Assembly (NCBI GenBank): GCA_012719455.1
Contig: JAAYAJ010000012.1
Span: forward strand, 1-34,622
Direction: 5' to 3'
DNA from: Acidobacteriota bacterium
GTDB lineage: Bacteria > Acidobacteriota > UBA6911
Length of the DNA stretch: 34,622 nucleotides
This document shows, piece by piece, positions 17,309-26,336 of this stretch. How positions within the stretch are numbered: position 1 is the stretch's first letter; each line of letters starts with the position of its first letter. A model generated the notes under the pieces. That model was not told where the DNA came from and made no database searches. It saw nothing but the letters and a program-made list of their open reading frames with translations. A program made the position numbers and the translations under genes.

Positions 17309-18562
17309 ATGAGCGATCGACCCAAACAGACGTTCAAGAAAATCCACGCCTCGGGCAGGATGAAGGAGATCATGGAGGCCCATTTCCGGGAGCTGGACGA
17401 GGCCGCCAGGACCAAAAAGCAGAAAGTCGCGTGGTGCACCAGCGTGGGCCCCGCCGAGCTGCTGAAGGGGATGGGGTTCCAAGTCTTCTTCCCGGAAAAC
17501 CATGGCGCCATGCTGGGAGCCACCCGCATGGCCACCGACCTGATCCCGCTGGCCAACGCCATCGGCTATTCGCCCGACATCTGCTCCTACCTGACGTCCG
17601 ACATCGGTTCCTACCTCAAGGGGGAGAGCCCGATCTCCAGGGCTTACCCCGGCATCGACGGGCCGCCGCGGCCCGACGTGCTGGTCTTCAACACCAACCA
17701 GTGCCGCGACGTGCAGGACTGGTTCAACTTCTACGGGCGCGAATTCAACGTCCCCGTCATCGGCATCCAGACGCACCGCGGGGTGGGGGAAATCACCCGG
17801 GCGCACGTGGACTCCATCTCGGCCCAGCTCAAGGCCATGGTCCCCAAGCTCGAGGAGATCGCCGGGACGAAGCTGGACATGGACGCGTTCAAGCGCGTCG
17901 TCGGCCTGTCACGCCAATGCACCGACCTCTGGAAGGAGGTCCTGGAAATCGCCTCCCACAAGCCCTCTCCGCTCACCTTCTTCGACGGCACCATCCAGAT
18001 GGGGCCCGCGGTGATCCTGCGCGGGGAAGAGCGGGCGGTCGATTACTACCGGCTCCTGCTCGCGGAACTGAAACAGCGGGTCGAAGCGGGGGTGGCGGCG
18101 GTGGACGGCGAAAAATTCCGCATCTACTGGGAGGGGATGCCGATTTGGGGGAAGCTGCGCGATCTCTCCACCCAGTTCGCCGATCTCCAGGCGTGCGTGC
18201 TCGCCTCCACCTACTGCAGCAGCTGGGTATTTCCCGCCCTGGACCCCGACGCCCCCTTCGACAGCATGGCGCGGGCCTACCTCGAGCTCTTCATCGTCCG
18301 CGACGAGGACTACAAGGAGGCGTACTTCGCCCGGCAGATCAGCCGTTACGGCATCGACGGCATGATCTTCCACGACGCCAAGACCTGTCCCAACAACTCC
18401 AACAACCGCTACGGGATGGTCGAGCGGATTTCCGAGGGGCACGACCTGCCGACGCTGGTCCTCCACGGCGACCTGAACGACCTGCGGTGCTATTCGGAGG
18501 AGCAGGCGCGCACCAACATAGAGGCGTACATCGAACAGCTGGCGGAGAAAAAGGGGCTGTGA
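17309..18562 (+). CDS. 2-hydroxyacyl-CoA dehydratase D-component / double-cubane cluster protein homologue
   Basis: 417 residues of the family that includes HgdB, FldB/C, BcrB/C and the double-cubane cluster protein (DCCP). Eight cysteines are present (43, 92, 132, 204, 296, 303, 360, 394), several in family-like settings: AWCTSVGPAELL (41-52), NTNQCRDV (128-135), STYCSSW (300-306) and KTCPNNSNNRYG (358-369). They could bind one [4Fe-4S] or an [8Fe-9S] double cubane. Classical dehydratases and benzoyl-CoA reductases need two different D-component subunits; only one is encoded here, directly followed by its activator. That arrangement is typical of DCCP/YjiM-type proteins. The ATG follows a GAGAGAG ribosome site. 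Substrate unknown. Confidence 0.88.
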   Translation: MSDRPKQTFKKIHASGRMKEIMEAHFRELDEAARTKKQKVAWCTSVGPAELLKGMGFQVFFPENHGAMLGATRMATDLIPLANAIGYSPDICSYLTSDIGSYLKGESPISRAYPGIDGPPRPDVLVFNTNQCRDVQDWFNFYGREFNVPVIGIQTHRGVGEITRAHVDSISAQLKAMVPKLEEIAGTKLDMDAFKRVVGLSRQCTDLWKEVLEIASHKPSPLTFFDGTIQMGPAVILRGEERAVDYYRLLLAELKQRVEAGVAAVDGEKFRIYWEGMPIWGKLRDLSTQFADLQACVLASTYCSSWVFPALDPDAPFDSMARAYLELFIVRDEDYKEAYFARQISRYGIDGMIFHDAKTCPNNSNNRYGMVERISEGHDLPTLVLHGDLNDLRCYSEEQARTNIEAYIEQLAEKKGL

Positions 18563-19338
18563 CAGTCGGCGGCCGTTACGGGGGGATCGATATCGGGGCC
18601 TCCGCCAGCAAGGCGGTGATCATCGACGGGGCGCGCAAGATCGTGGCCGCCGAGGTCCGGAGGACGAGCGTCAGTTTCGAAACGAGCGCTCGGGAGGTCA
18701 TGGACGCGGCCCTGGCCGCCGCCGGCCTCCGGCTCGAGGAGGTCGGGCGATTGGTGGCGACCGGGTACGGCCGGCACAATGTCGACTTCGCCCACGCCAC
18801 CCGGACCGAGATCGCCTGCCACGCCCGCGCGGCGCACTTTTACCACCCCCGCCGCATCACGGTCGTGGATATCGGCGGGCAGGACAACAAGATCATCCAT
18901 GTCAACGCCCAGGGGCGGCGGGAAAGCTTCAAGATGAACCGGAAGTGCGCCGCCGGCACGGGCGCCTTCCTCGAGGAGGTGGCCCAGCGCATGGACGTGC
19001 CGCTCGAGCGGATCGACGGGCTGGCGCGCCGGGCTGAGCACACGGTGCAAATGGGAAGTTACTGCACAGTGTTCACCAAGACCGAAATCCTCGCCCACAT
19101 GAGGGCGGGGGAAAAGGTCCCGGAAATCGTGGCTGGGCTCGTCGAGTCGGTGGTCAAACGCATCCTGGAGATGGACCCGCTCGCGAGGGAGGTCGTGCTT
19201 ACGGGAGGGGTCGTGGCCCACATCCCGATCCTGGCGGAGATGCTGGCCGCCCGGGTGCGCCACCCCGTGCATGTCGTGCCGGACGCCCAGTTTGCCGGGG
19301 CTTTCGGGGCGGCCCTGATGGCGGCCGAGATGGAATGA
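18559..19338 (+). CDS. BadF/BadG/HgdC-type ATPase activator (reductase component)
   Basis: A 259-residue ASKHA ATPase that, as a dimer with one shared [4Fe-4S] cluster, feeds single low-potential electrons to its D-component while hydrolysing ATP. Phosphate-binding motifs are GGIDIGASASKAV near residue 8 and VVDIGGQDNKII near 108. The cluster cysteines are in RKCAAGTGAFLEE and GSYCTVFTKTE, as in HgdC. A third motif, VLTGGVVAHIP, closes the nucleotide site. The start is a GTG at 18559 that overlaps the stop of the preceding gene (GTGA), with GGAGAAAAAGGGG upstream, so the two are translated in a coupled way. Identity as an activator is secure; its partner is certainly the adjacent gene. Confidence 0.92.
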   Translation: MTVGGRYGGIDIGASASKAVIIDGARKIVAAEVRRTSVSFETSAREVMDAALAAAGLRLEEVGRLVATGYGRHNVDFAHATRTEIACHARAAHFYHPRRITVVDIGGQDNKIIHVNAQGRRESFKMNRKCAAGTGAFLEEVAQRMDVPLERIDGLARRAEHTVQMGSYCTVFTKTEILAHMRAGEKVPEIVAGLVESVVKRILEMDPLAREVVLTGGVVAHIPILAEMLAARVRHPVHVVPDAQFAGAFGAALMAAEME

Positions 19339-19391
19339 AGGGTTCGCGACCTTTGCCCGGATGGCGGGATCGAAGGCGGTCGGCGTGAGGA

Positions 19392-20396
19392 TCAGAAAGA
19401 AGTCGCCGCCGGCTCGAACTGGAGCAGCAGGGTGCGCTGGAAAGGCATGTAGTTGTCGTCGGACAGCAGGGTGAGCCTGAGCCCGCCCCCGGGGGCGCGG
19501 CCGACGTCGATAGCCTCGAGGTTGTCGATTTCGTGGCGCCGGTCCGCGGAGAGGAGGATGGGGCCGTCGGCCAGGGACCCGGGCCGCAGCAGGGCTTCGG
19601 GGAGGCGGCGGATGCGGGCGGCGAACCCGCCCGTGAGGGTGAAGCGCCGCTCGAGCAGGAGGAGGTCGCCGCCCGGGAGGAGGGCGGCGTCGCTCACGTC
19701 GAAGTCCCCGCTGCGCCGGATGTGAAACACGCCCGGATTTGGCCCGCCGACGATGAAGGCGGAGATGTTCCCCGCCTCGTCCAGGCCGCGTTCGGAGACC
19801 GCGATCAGGGCGCCCCCCAGCGGGAGGTCCCGGGGCACGGCCACCAGCGCTTCCAGGCCCTGGTTGCGGGGGAGCTTTGCGATTTCCGCGACGGGCGCGA
19901 TCAGGCGCGCGGGGGCGAGAAAGCCGAGGCGGCCGTAATCGAAGCGGGCGATTGCGTTGAGCCGTTCGATCCCCACGTAGAGGGTGTCGCCGTCCCGCGC
20001 GATGGACTCGGTGTCCCAGTGCTCGGCCGGGCGGCCGTCGGGGCCGATGATCGGACCCATCGCGGCCCCGGCGATCCCGATGGGGACGGCGTCCTGGTAG
20101 ACGATGCGCCCCCGCAGCCAGTAGGCGCGGTCGGAAAGGGCGACGAAGCCCTCGCCGTCGGGCTCCAGGCGCAGGGCGGACAGGCCCCCGAAGGGGGGGT
20201 GGTCGGAGGTGAGCGCCAGGCCGCCGACAAAGTCGAGGGAACCGAAGCGGGTGCGTGCAGGGGCGCCCGGCTCGAAGGCGATGATCGGTTCGGCCCGGAT
20301 GGAGAGGGGCCCGGCTCCCAGGAGCCGGGCCCGGTGCGGGCAGGCCACGGAGGCCAGACCGAGGAACAGGAGCAGAAGCAGCCGAACCGCAGTCAT
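19392..20396 (-). CDS. Esterase-like phytase-family lipoprotein
   Basis: 334 residues of the family named 'esterase-like activity of phytase', a beta-propeller protein normally exported. The N-terminus MTAVRLLLLLFLGLASVAC is a signal peptide, and Cys19 could be a lipidation site (SVAC is an imperfect lipobox). Family-like segments are GLSALRLEPDGEGFVALSDR, DTESIARDGDTLYVG, RNQGLEALVAVP and IDNLEAIDV in order. The start at 20396 lies 7 bp after the ahcY stop; a longer form would overlap ahcY by 47 bp and would bury the signal peptide. It is probably co-transcribed after ahcY. Substrate is not known, and phytase activity should not be assumed. Confidence 0.8.
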   Translation of the reverse strand: MTAVRLLLLLFLGLASVACPHRARLLGAGPLSIRAEPIIAFEPGAPARTRFGSLDFVGGLALTSDHPPFGGLSALRLEPDGEGFVALSDRAYWLRGRIVYQDAVPIGIAGAAMGPIIGPDGRPAEHWDTESIARDGDTLYVGIERLNAIARFDYGRLGFLAPARLIAPVAEIAKLPRNQGLEALVAVPRDLPLGGALIAVSERGLDEAGNISAFIVGGPNPGVFHIRRSGDFDVSDAALLPGGDLLLLERRFTLTGGFAARIRRLPEALLRPGSLADGPILLSADRRHEIDNLEAIDVGRAPGGGLRLTLLSDDNYMPFQRTLLLQFEPAATSF

Positions 20397-20403
20397 GCCC
20401 GGT

Positions 20404-21843
<1,440 letters not shown>

Positions 21844-21869
21844 AAGCGGGGTATCCTTTCAAAAATTAA

Positions 21870-21899
21870 TATATCGACAAATCCGGATGGGATGATATA
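21870..21899. promoter_or_regulatory. Possible operator in the ahcY/ArsR-methyltransferase spacer
   Basis: TATATC (21870-21875) and GATATA (21894-21899) form an 18-bp-spaced inverted repeat whose right arm covers the ahcY -10. ArsR-family repressors usually bind such AT-rich palindromes over promoters. Weak evidence: six-base arms occur by chance in AT-rich DNA. Confidence 0.35.
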
Positions 21900-21920
21900 A
21901 AGAGGAGTGCCCGCTGTCAA
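21892..21920 (-). promoter_or_regulatory. ahcY promoter
   Basis: On the minus strand perfect TTGACA (21920-21915), 17-bp spacer, TATCAT (21897-21892; five of six). The predicted leader is only about 40 nt, too short for a SAH riboswitch. Confidence 0.8.
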
Positions 21921-21945
21921 CCATTTTTTCCCGGGAGGAGAAAAC

Positions 21946-22875
21946 ATGGCGTCGGTCCTGAAATCGTTGCGCGCGCTCGCGGATCCCACGCGGCTGAGAA
22001 TGGTCGCCCTGCTCGAGGGGGAGGAGTTGTCGGTGCAGGAACTGCAGGAGATCACCCGCCTGGCGCAGTCACGGATCTCGACCCACCTCGGGCTCCTGCA
22101 GAAGTCGGGCCTGGTCCGTTCGCGCCGCGAGGGGAAGCGCGCGTTCTACCGGCTGGCCGGGGGGCTGGAGCCCGCGGCGGAGGAGCTCGTGCGCGCGGCC
22201 ATAGCCGGGGCCGTCGAACTGGAGGAGCATGCGGCCGACCGGGTCAACCGCAGGCGGATCCTGAAGCGGCGGCGGGAGCGGGCGGAAGTCTACTTCAACC
22301 AGGTGGCGGGGCGCTTCGACCGGGTGTACGGCCCCGGGCGCTCCTGGCAGGGGTTCGGGCACCTCCTGCTGCGCATCCTCCCCCCGCTCGAGGTGGCCGA
22401 CCTCGGTTCGGGCGAGGGACTGCTGGCCGACCTCCTGGCAAGGCGGTGCCGGAGGGTGATCGCCGTCGACAACTCGGAAAAGATCGTGAGATTCGGCGCC
22501 GCCCGGGCCAGGAAGAACGGGATCCAGAACCTGGAGTTCCGGCTCGGCGACCTGGAAGACCCGCCGATCGCGCCCCAGAGCGTGGATCTCGTGATTCTCA
22601 GCCAGGCGCTTCATCACGCCGCCGACCCGGCGGCGGCCCTGGCCGCGGCCTACAGGCTGCTGCGCCGGCCGGGGCGCATCCTCATTCTCGACCTGCTGAG
22701 CCACGGCTTTGAACAGGCACGGGAGTCCTACGGCGACACCTGGCTCGGTTTCGCGGAGAGCGACCTGGAGCAGTGGCTGGAGCAGGCCGGTTTCCGCAAC
22801 ATCGATATCAGCGTGGTCGCGCGCGAGGAGGAGGAGCCCCATTTTCAGACGCTCCTGGCGGAGGGGGAAAAGTGA
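21946..22875 (+). CDS. ArsR-family regulator fused to a SAM-dependent methyltransferase domain (SahR-like)
   Basis: 309 residues in two domains. Residues 1-75 are an ArsR winged helix (SLRALADPTRLRMVALL, then QSRISTHLGLLQKSGLV as the recognition helix). Residues 115-300 are a class I methyltransferase with motif I VADLGSGEG (150-158) and the acidic Asp175 that holds the SAM ribose, followed by a UbiE-like LSQALHHA segment. No metal-binding cysteine pair is seen in the ArsR part. Divergent placement beside ahcY suggests a sensor of SAM or SAH that controls the methionine cycle, like SahR of proteobacteria. The ATG at 21946 follows GGGAGGAG by 6 nt. Its last 68 bp overlap the next gene on the other strand. 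Confidence 0.88.
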   Translation: MASVLKSLRALADPTRLRMVALLEGEELSVQELQEITRLAQSRISTHLGLLQKSGLVRSRREGKRAFYRLAGGLEPAAEELVRAAIAGAVELEEHAADRVNRRRILKRRRERAEVYFNQVAGRFDRVYGPGRSWQGFGHLLLRILPPLEVADLGSGEGLLADLLARRCRRVIAVDNSEKIVRFGAARARKNGIQNLEFRLGDLEDPPIAPQSVDLVILSQALHHAADPAAALAAAYRLLRRPGRILILDLLSHGFEQARESYGDTWLGFAESDLEQWLEQAGFRNIDISVVAREEEEPHFQTLLAEGEK

Positions 22876-23893
22876 GGGCGCGTCCTTCGTCGAAGAGCCG
22901 CTGCCATCTCCGGCGCAAAGGGTAGAGGAGGAGCGAGCGGAGGAGGAGACGCCGGATTTCGGCGCGGCTGACCTTCACCCGCGCGGCGGGGTCGAGCGCG
23001 TTGGCCGCGCCGAGCAGCCCGAGGGTCCGGACGCCGATGAGGATGGGCCAGGCCGAGGCCAGCCGGACCCGGACGCTCCGGAAGGGGAGAGCGGTGACAT
23101 AACTCCAGCCGCATTGCAGGTGCGCTTCCGCCTCCGCCAGGTAGCGGGCGTAGAGCGGGCGGAAGAGGCGCCAGTAGCGGGTGTCGAGAAGATCGGCGGG
23201 CCGCAGCCCGTACAGGGCCAGGCGCCCGGCCGGGAGGTAGCAGCGCCCCGCGGCCAAATCTTTGGGCAGGTCGCGCAGGATGTTGACCATCTGCAGTCCC
23301 TTGCCGAAGCGGACGGCGTCCGCGAGCAGCCGCCCGCGGTCAAGGCGGGCGCGGGGGTAGAGGCGGCGCAGGCAGAGCCGGGTCCAGAACTCCCCCACGC
23401 AGCCGGCGACCCGGTAGGTGTAGTCTTCCAACTCCTCGTCCGTAGCGAGCGCCGCGATCCGGTCCGGTCCGGTCGAACCGAAACGCCGGAGGTCCGCGTC
23501 CTGGCCGGCGGTGATGATCTCGAGGACCGCGGCGATCTCGGCGCGGTCCTCCGCGCCGAAGCCGCGCAATTCCTCCAGCAGCGCGCCGAAGCCCGCGAGC
23601 AGGCGCAATTCCCCCGCCGTGGCGGAGCCGGCGCCTGCGACCGGCCCGAAGTCGGGGGCGCTCACGCCCCGGCCTTGGCCGACGTCCCGGATGGCGACGC
23701 CCATGGCGGCGAGGAGCTCGCGGCGGCGCCCGGCGGGGACCGCCTCCGTGTCGGCGACCGTGTCGGTGGCCCGGGCGAGGAGGTAGGCAAGGCGCAGCTG
23801 GGGTTTGATGGCGCGCGGGAGGATGGCGAGCGTCAGGTAAAAGGAGCGGGACACCTCCCGCAGCAGGCGCTCGAAGTTCGGCGATCGGGTCAT
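22808..23893 (-). CDS. Squalene/phytoene synthase family protein
   Basis: A 361-residue head-to-head prenyl transferase that joins two C15 or C20 prenyl diphosphates in hopanoid, sterol or carotenoid synthesis. The first aspartate motif DTVAD is at 44-48, after SRSFYLTLAILP; the second, NILRDLPKD, is at 205-213, followed by GRCYLP. Both Mg-diphosphate sites are therefore intact. The start was set at ATG 23893, as a longer reading frame adds a proline/arginine-rich stretch typical of non-coding frame. The C-terminal tail is Pro/Arg-rich and overlaps the convergent ArsR-methyltransferase gene by 68 bp. There is no squalene cyclase or desaturase nearby to show which product is made. Confidence 0.87.
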   Translation of the reverse strand: MTRSPNFERLLREVSRSFYLTLAILPRAIKPQLRLAYLLARATDTVADTEAVPAGRRRELLAAMGVAIRDVGQGRGVSAPDFGPVAGAGSATAGELRLLAGFGALLEELRGFGAEDRAEIAAVLEIITAGQDADLRRFGSTGPDRIAALATDEELEDYTYRVAGCVGEFWTRLCLRRLYPRARLDRGRLLADAVRFGKGLQMVNILRDLPKDLAAGRCYLPAGRLALYGLRPADLLDTRYWRLFRPLYARYLAEAEAHLQCGWSYVTALPFRSVRVRLASAWPILIGVRTLGLLGAANALDPAARVKVSRAEIRRLLLRSLLLYPLRRRWQRLFDEGRALTFPPPPGASENGAPPPRARPR

Positions 23894-23959
23894 GACGGCG
23901 GCATTGAACCACAGAACGGGGTCCGGGGGGAAATGTTTCTTGTTTCGGGCGATCGAGCC

Positions 23960-23988
23960 TTGGCGCGGGCGTCCCCGGAGGGTATCTT
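23960..23988 (+). promoter_or_regulatory. Putative tex promoter
   Basis: TTGGCG (23960-23965), 17-bp spacer, TATCTT (23983-23988), each four of six matches to consensus. It lies in the divergent spacer, about 45 bp before the tex start. Moderate support only. Confidence 0.45.
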
Positions 23989-24038
23989 TAGGCGGTCCGC
24001 GATGTCCATCCATTCAGAACGGTGAAACAGCGAATATC

Positions 24039-26330
24039 ATGAATATCGAACAGATTGTCGCCGGGGAACTCTCGCTGGGAATCCAGCAGGTCCAGAACGC
24101 GCTCGCGCTCTTCGCCGAGGGGGGGACCGTCCCCTTCATCGCCCGCTACCGCAAGGAAAGAACCGGGGAAATGAACGAGGTGCAGCTGCGCGCGCTCCTG
24201 GAGCGCCACACCTACCTGACGGAACTCGCGGAGCGCCGGCAGACCATCCTTAAATCGATCGAGGAGCAGGGGAAGCTCACCGACGATCTCAGGGCGAAGA
24301 TCGAAGCCTGCATGCAGAAGACCGGGCTCGAGGACCTCTACCTCCCCTACAAGCCCAGGAAACGGACGCGGGCCACCGTCGCGCGGGAGAAGGGGCTGGA
24401 GCCGCTGGCCGTTCGGATCCGGGAACTCAACACGCCCGGCGTCCCGGAAGCGGACCTCGAAGCGGAGGCGGCCGCCTACGTGAACGCGGACCTGGGGGTC
24501 GCTTCCGCCGTGGAGGCGCTGCGGGGGGCGTCGGACATCCTGGCCGAGGAAGTTTCCGAGCGGGCCGAGTTGCGGCAACACCTGCGCCAATACATCCTCG
24601 ACGAGGGGTATTTCGTGTCGGAGATCGGGGACGATTTCCCCGCGGGCACCACGAAATTCGAGATGTACCGCGACTACAGGGTGAGGGTCCGGGACATCGC
24701 GCCGCACAACATGCTCGCGCTGCGGCGCGGCGAAGCGGAAGGGGTGCTTTCGTTCACCATCGACTTTGACTCCGGAACCGTCGCTTCCTGGCTCGAGGAG
24801 CAGGAGATCCAAAGCGAGGCGGGCGCAGTGCGGGAGTTTTACCGCGACATGCTCGCGGACGCGTTCGAGCGGCTGATGCGGACCACCCTGATCGGAGAGG
24901 TGCGTTACGACAAGAAACAGGAAGCCGACCGGGAGTCGATCCGGACCTTCGAAGCCAACCTGCGCGAACTCCTGCTGGCCAGCCCGGCGGGGATGAAGCC
25001 GACGCTCGGGATCGACCCCGGGTTCCGCACCGGGTGCAAGGTCGCGGCGGTGGACCGCACGGGGAAGCTCCTGGAGTACGTGACCCTGCAGCCCCACAAA
25101 TCGGAGCGGGAACGGGAGCAGGCGGCCGCGGTTTTGGCCGACCTGGTCCGGAAGCACCAGGTCGAACTCGTGGCCATCGGCAACGGGACCGCCGGGCGCG
25201 AAACCGACAGCTTCGTCGCCGAGGTCCTCGGGCGGCTGGACCGGAAGCCGGTCAAGGTCATGGTGAGCGAGGCGGGGGCCAGCGTCTACTCGGCGAGCGA
25301 GGCGGCGATCGAGGAGTTCCCGGACCTCGACCTCACCGCCCGGGGGGCGATCAGCATCGCGCGCCGGCTCCAGGACCCCCTGGCGGAACTGGTGAAGATC
25401 GACCCCAAGTCGATCGGCGTCGGGCAGTACCAGCACGACGTGGACCAGCGCCTGCTGCGGGAAAAGCTCAACGACACGGTGGAGAGCTGCGTCAACTACG
25501 TCGGCGTCGACCTGAACCTGGCGTCCCGGGAACTGCTCACCCATGTCGCGGGGCTCTCGTCGTCCGTGGCGCGCAACATCGTCGCCTACCGCAACGAAAA
25601 CGGCGCCTTTCGCAGCCGCGGGGATCTGCTCAAGGTGCCGCAATTCGGTCCCAAGACCTTCGAGCAGGCGGCCGGGTTCCTGAGGATCCGCGACGGCGCC
25701 AACCCGCTCGACAACACCGCCGTGCACCCCGAGAGCTATTTCATCGTCGAGCGGATCGCCGCCGATCTCGACGTTCCCCTGGAGAGGGTCACGGAGGATC
25801 CCGCCGGGCTCCGCGCCCTCGACCTGAAGAGGTACGTCACGGGGGAGGTGGGCGAACCGACCCTGCGCGACATCGTCGCGGAGCTGGAAAAGCCGGGGCG
25901 CGACCCGCGCGCGGAATTCCGCTACGCGCGCTTCGACGAAGGGGTCAAGGAAATCAAGGACCTCGTCGTGGGGATGGAGCTCGAGGGGGTGGTCACCAAC
26001 GTGGTCAATTTCGGCGCTTTCGTCGACATCGGGGTGCACCAGGACGGGCTGGTGCACGTGTCCCAGCTCGCCGACCGGTTCGTGGACGACCCGAAGAAGG
26101 TGGTGAAGGTGGGGCAGATCGTCAAGGTGCGGGTGCTCGAGGTCAACGAAGGGCTCAAGCGGATCTCGCTCTCGATGAAAACGCCCGGCCGGCCGGGCGG
26201 CTTCGCGGCACGGGACAAAAAAAGGGGGGCGGAGAAGCGGGCGGCCCCGCGCGGGAGGACACCCGGCGAGGCGGGCCGGGCGCCGGCATCGGTCCAGGAC
26301 CTGATGACCAAGTTCAACCGGCCGCGGTAA
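24039..26330 (+). CDS. tex: Tex family RNA-binding transcription accessory protein
   Basis: A 763-residue nucleic-acid-binding protein related to eukaryotic Spt6, thought to act on the transcription complex or RNA turnover. Domain order is typical: N-terminal helical part starting MNIEQIVAGEL with VPFIARYRKE at 31-40; an YqgF-type RNase H-like domain from about 318 (LGIDPGFRTG); a helix-hairpin-helix pair at about 500-565 (GLSSSVARNIV, QFGPKTFEQAAGFLRI); and an S1 domain at about 645-715 (VVNFGAFVDI, GLVHVSQL). A basic tail of about 45 residues ends the protein. E. coli YhgF is 773 residues. The start at 24039 lacks a clear Shine-Dalgarno. The stop lies 6 bp from that of the convergent patatin gene. 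Confidence 0.95.
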   Translation: MNIEQIVAGELSLGIQQVQNALALFAEGGTVPFIARYRKERTGEMNEVQLRALLERHTYLTELAERRQTILKSIEEQGKLTDDLRAKIEACMQKTGLEDLYLPYKPRKRTRATVAREKGLEPLAVRIRELNTPGVPEADLEAEAAAYVNADLGVASAVEALRGASDILAEEVSERAELRQHLRQYILDEGYFVSEIGDDFPAGTTKFEMYRDYRVRVRDIAPHNMLALRRGEAEGVLSFTIDFDSGTVASWLEEQEIQSEAGAVREFYRDMLADAFERLMRTTLIGEVRYDKKQEADRESIRTFEANLRELLLASPAGMKPTLGIDPGFRTGCKVAAVDRTGKLLEYVTLQPHKSEREREQAAAVLADLVRKHQVELVAIGNGTAGRETDSFVAEVLGRLDRKPVKVMVSEAGASVYSASEAAIEEFPDLDLTARGAISIARRLQDPLAELVKIDPKSIGVGQYQHDVDQRLLREKLNDTVESCVNYVGVDLNLASRELLTHVAGLSSSVARNIVAYRNENGAFRSRGDLLKVPQFGPKTFEQAAGFLRIRDGANPLDNTAVHPESYFIVERIAADLDVPLERVTEDPAGLRALDLKRYVTGEVGEPTLRDIVAELEKPGRDPRAEFRYARFDEGVKEIKDLVVGMELEGVVTNVVNFGAFVDIGVHQDGLVHVSQLADRFVDDPKKVVKVGQIVKVRVLEVNEGLKRISLSMKTPGRPGGFAARDKKRGAEKRAAPRGRTPGEAGRAPASVQDLMTKFNRPR

Positions 26331-26336
26331 GGGCGC

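Noticed and set aside
17431-18558. Alternative frame through the D-component gene continuing into the activator
   Set aside because: This frame is open by chance upstream of the activator; its Arg/Pro/Gly-rich translation has no family match and the D-component frame is clearly coding. The activator starts at GTG 18559.
21844-21890. SAH riboswitch before ahcY
   Set aside because: The predicted ahcY leader is only about 40 nt and AT-rich. Known SAH riboswitches are longer and GC-rich, and no matching fold could be drawn.
23988-26057. 689-codon minus-strand frame opposite tex
   Set aside because: Antisense shadow of tex with His/Asp/Val/Pro-rich composition.
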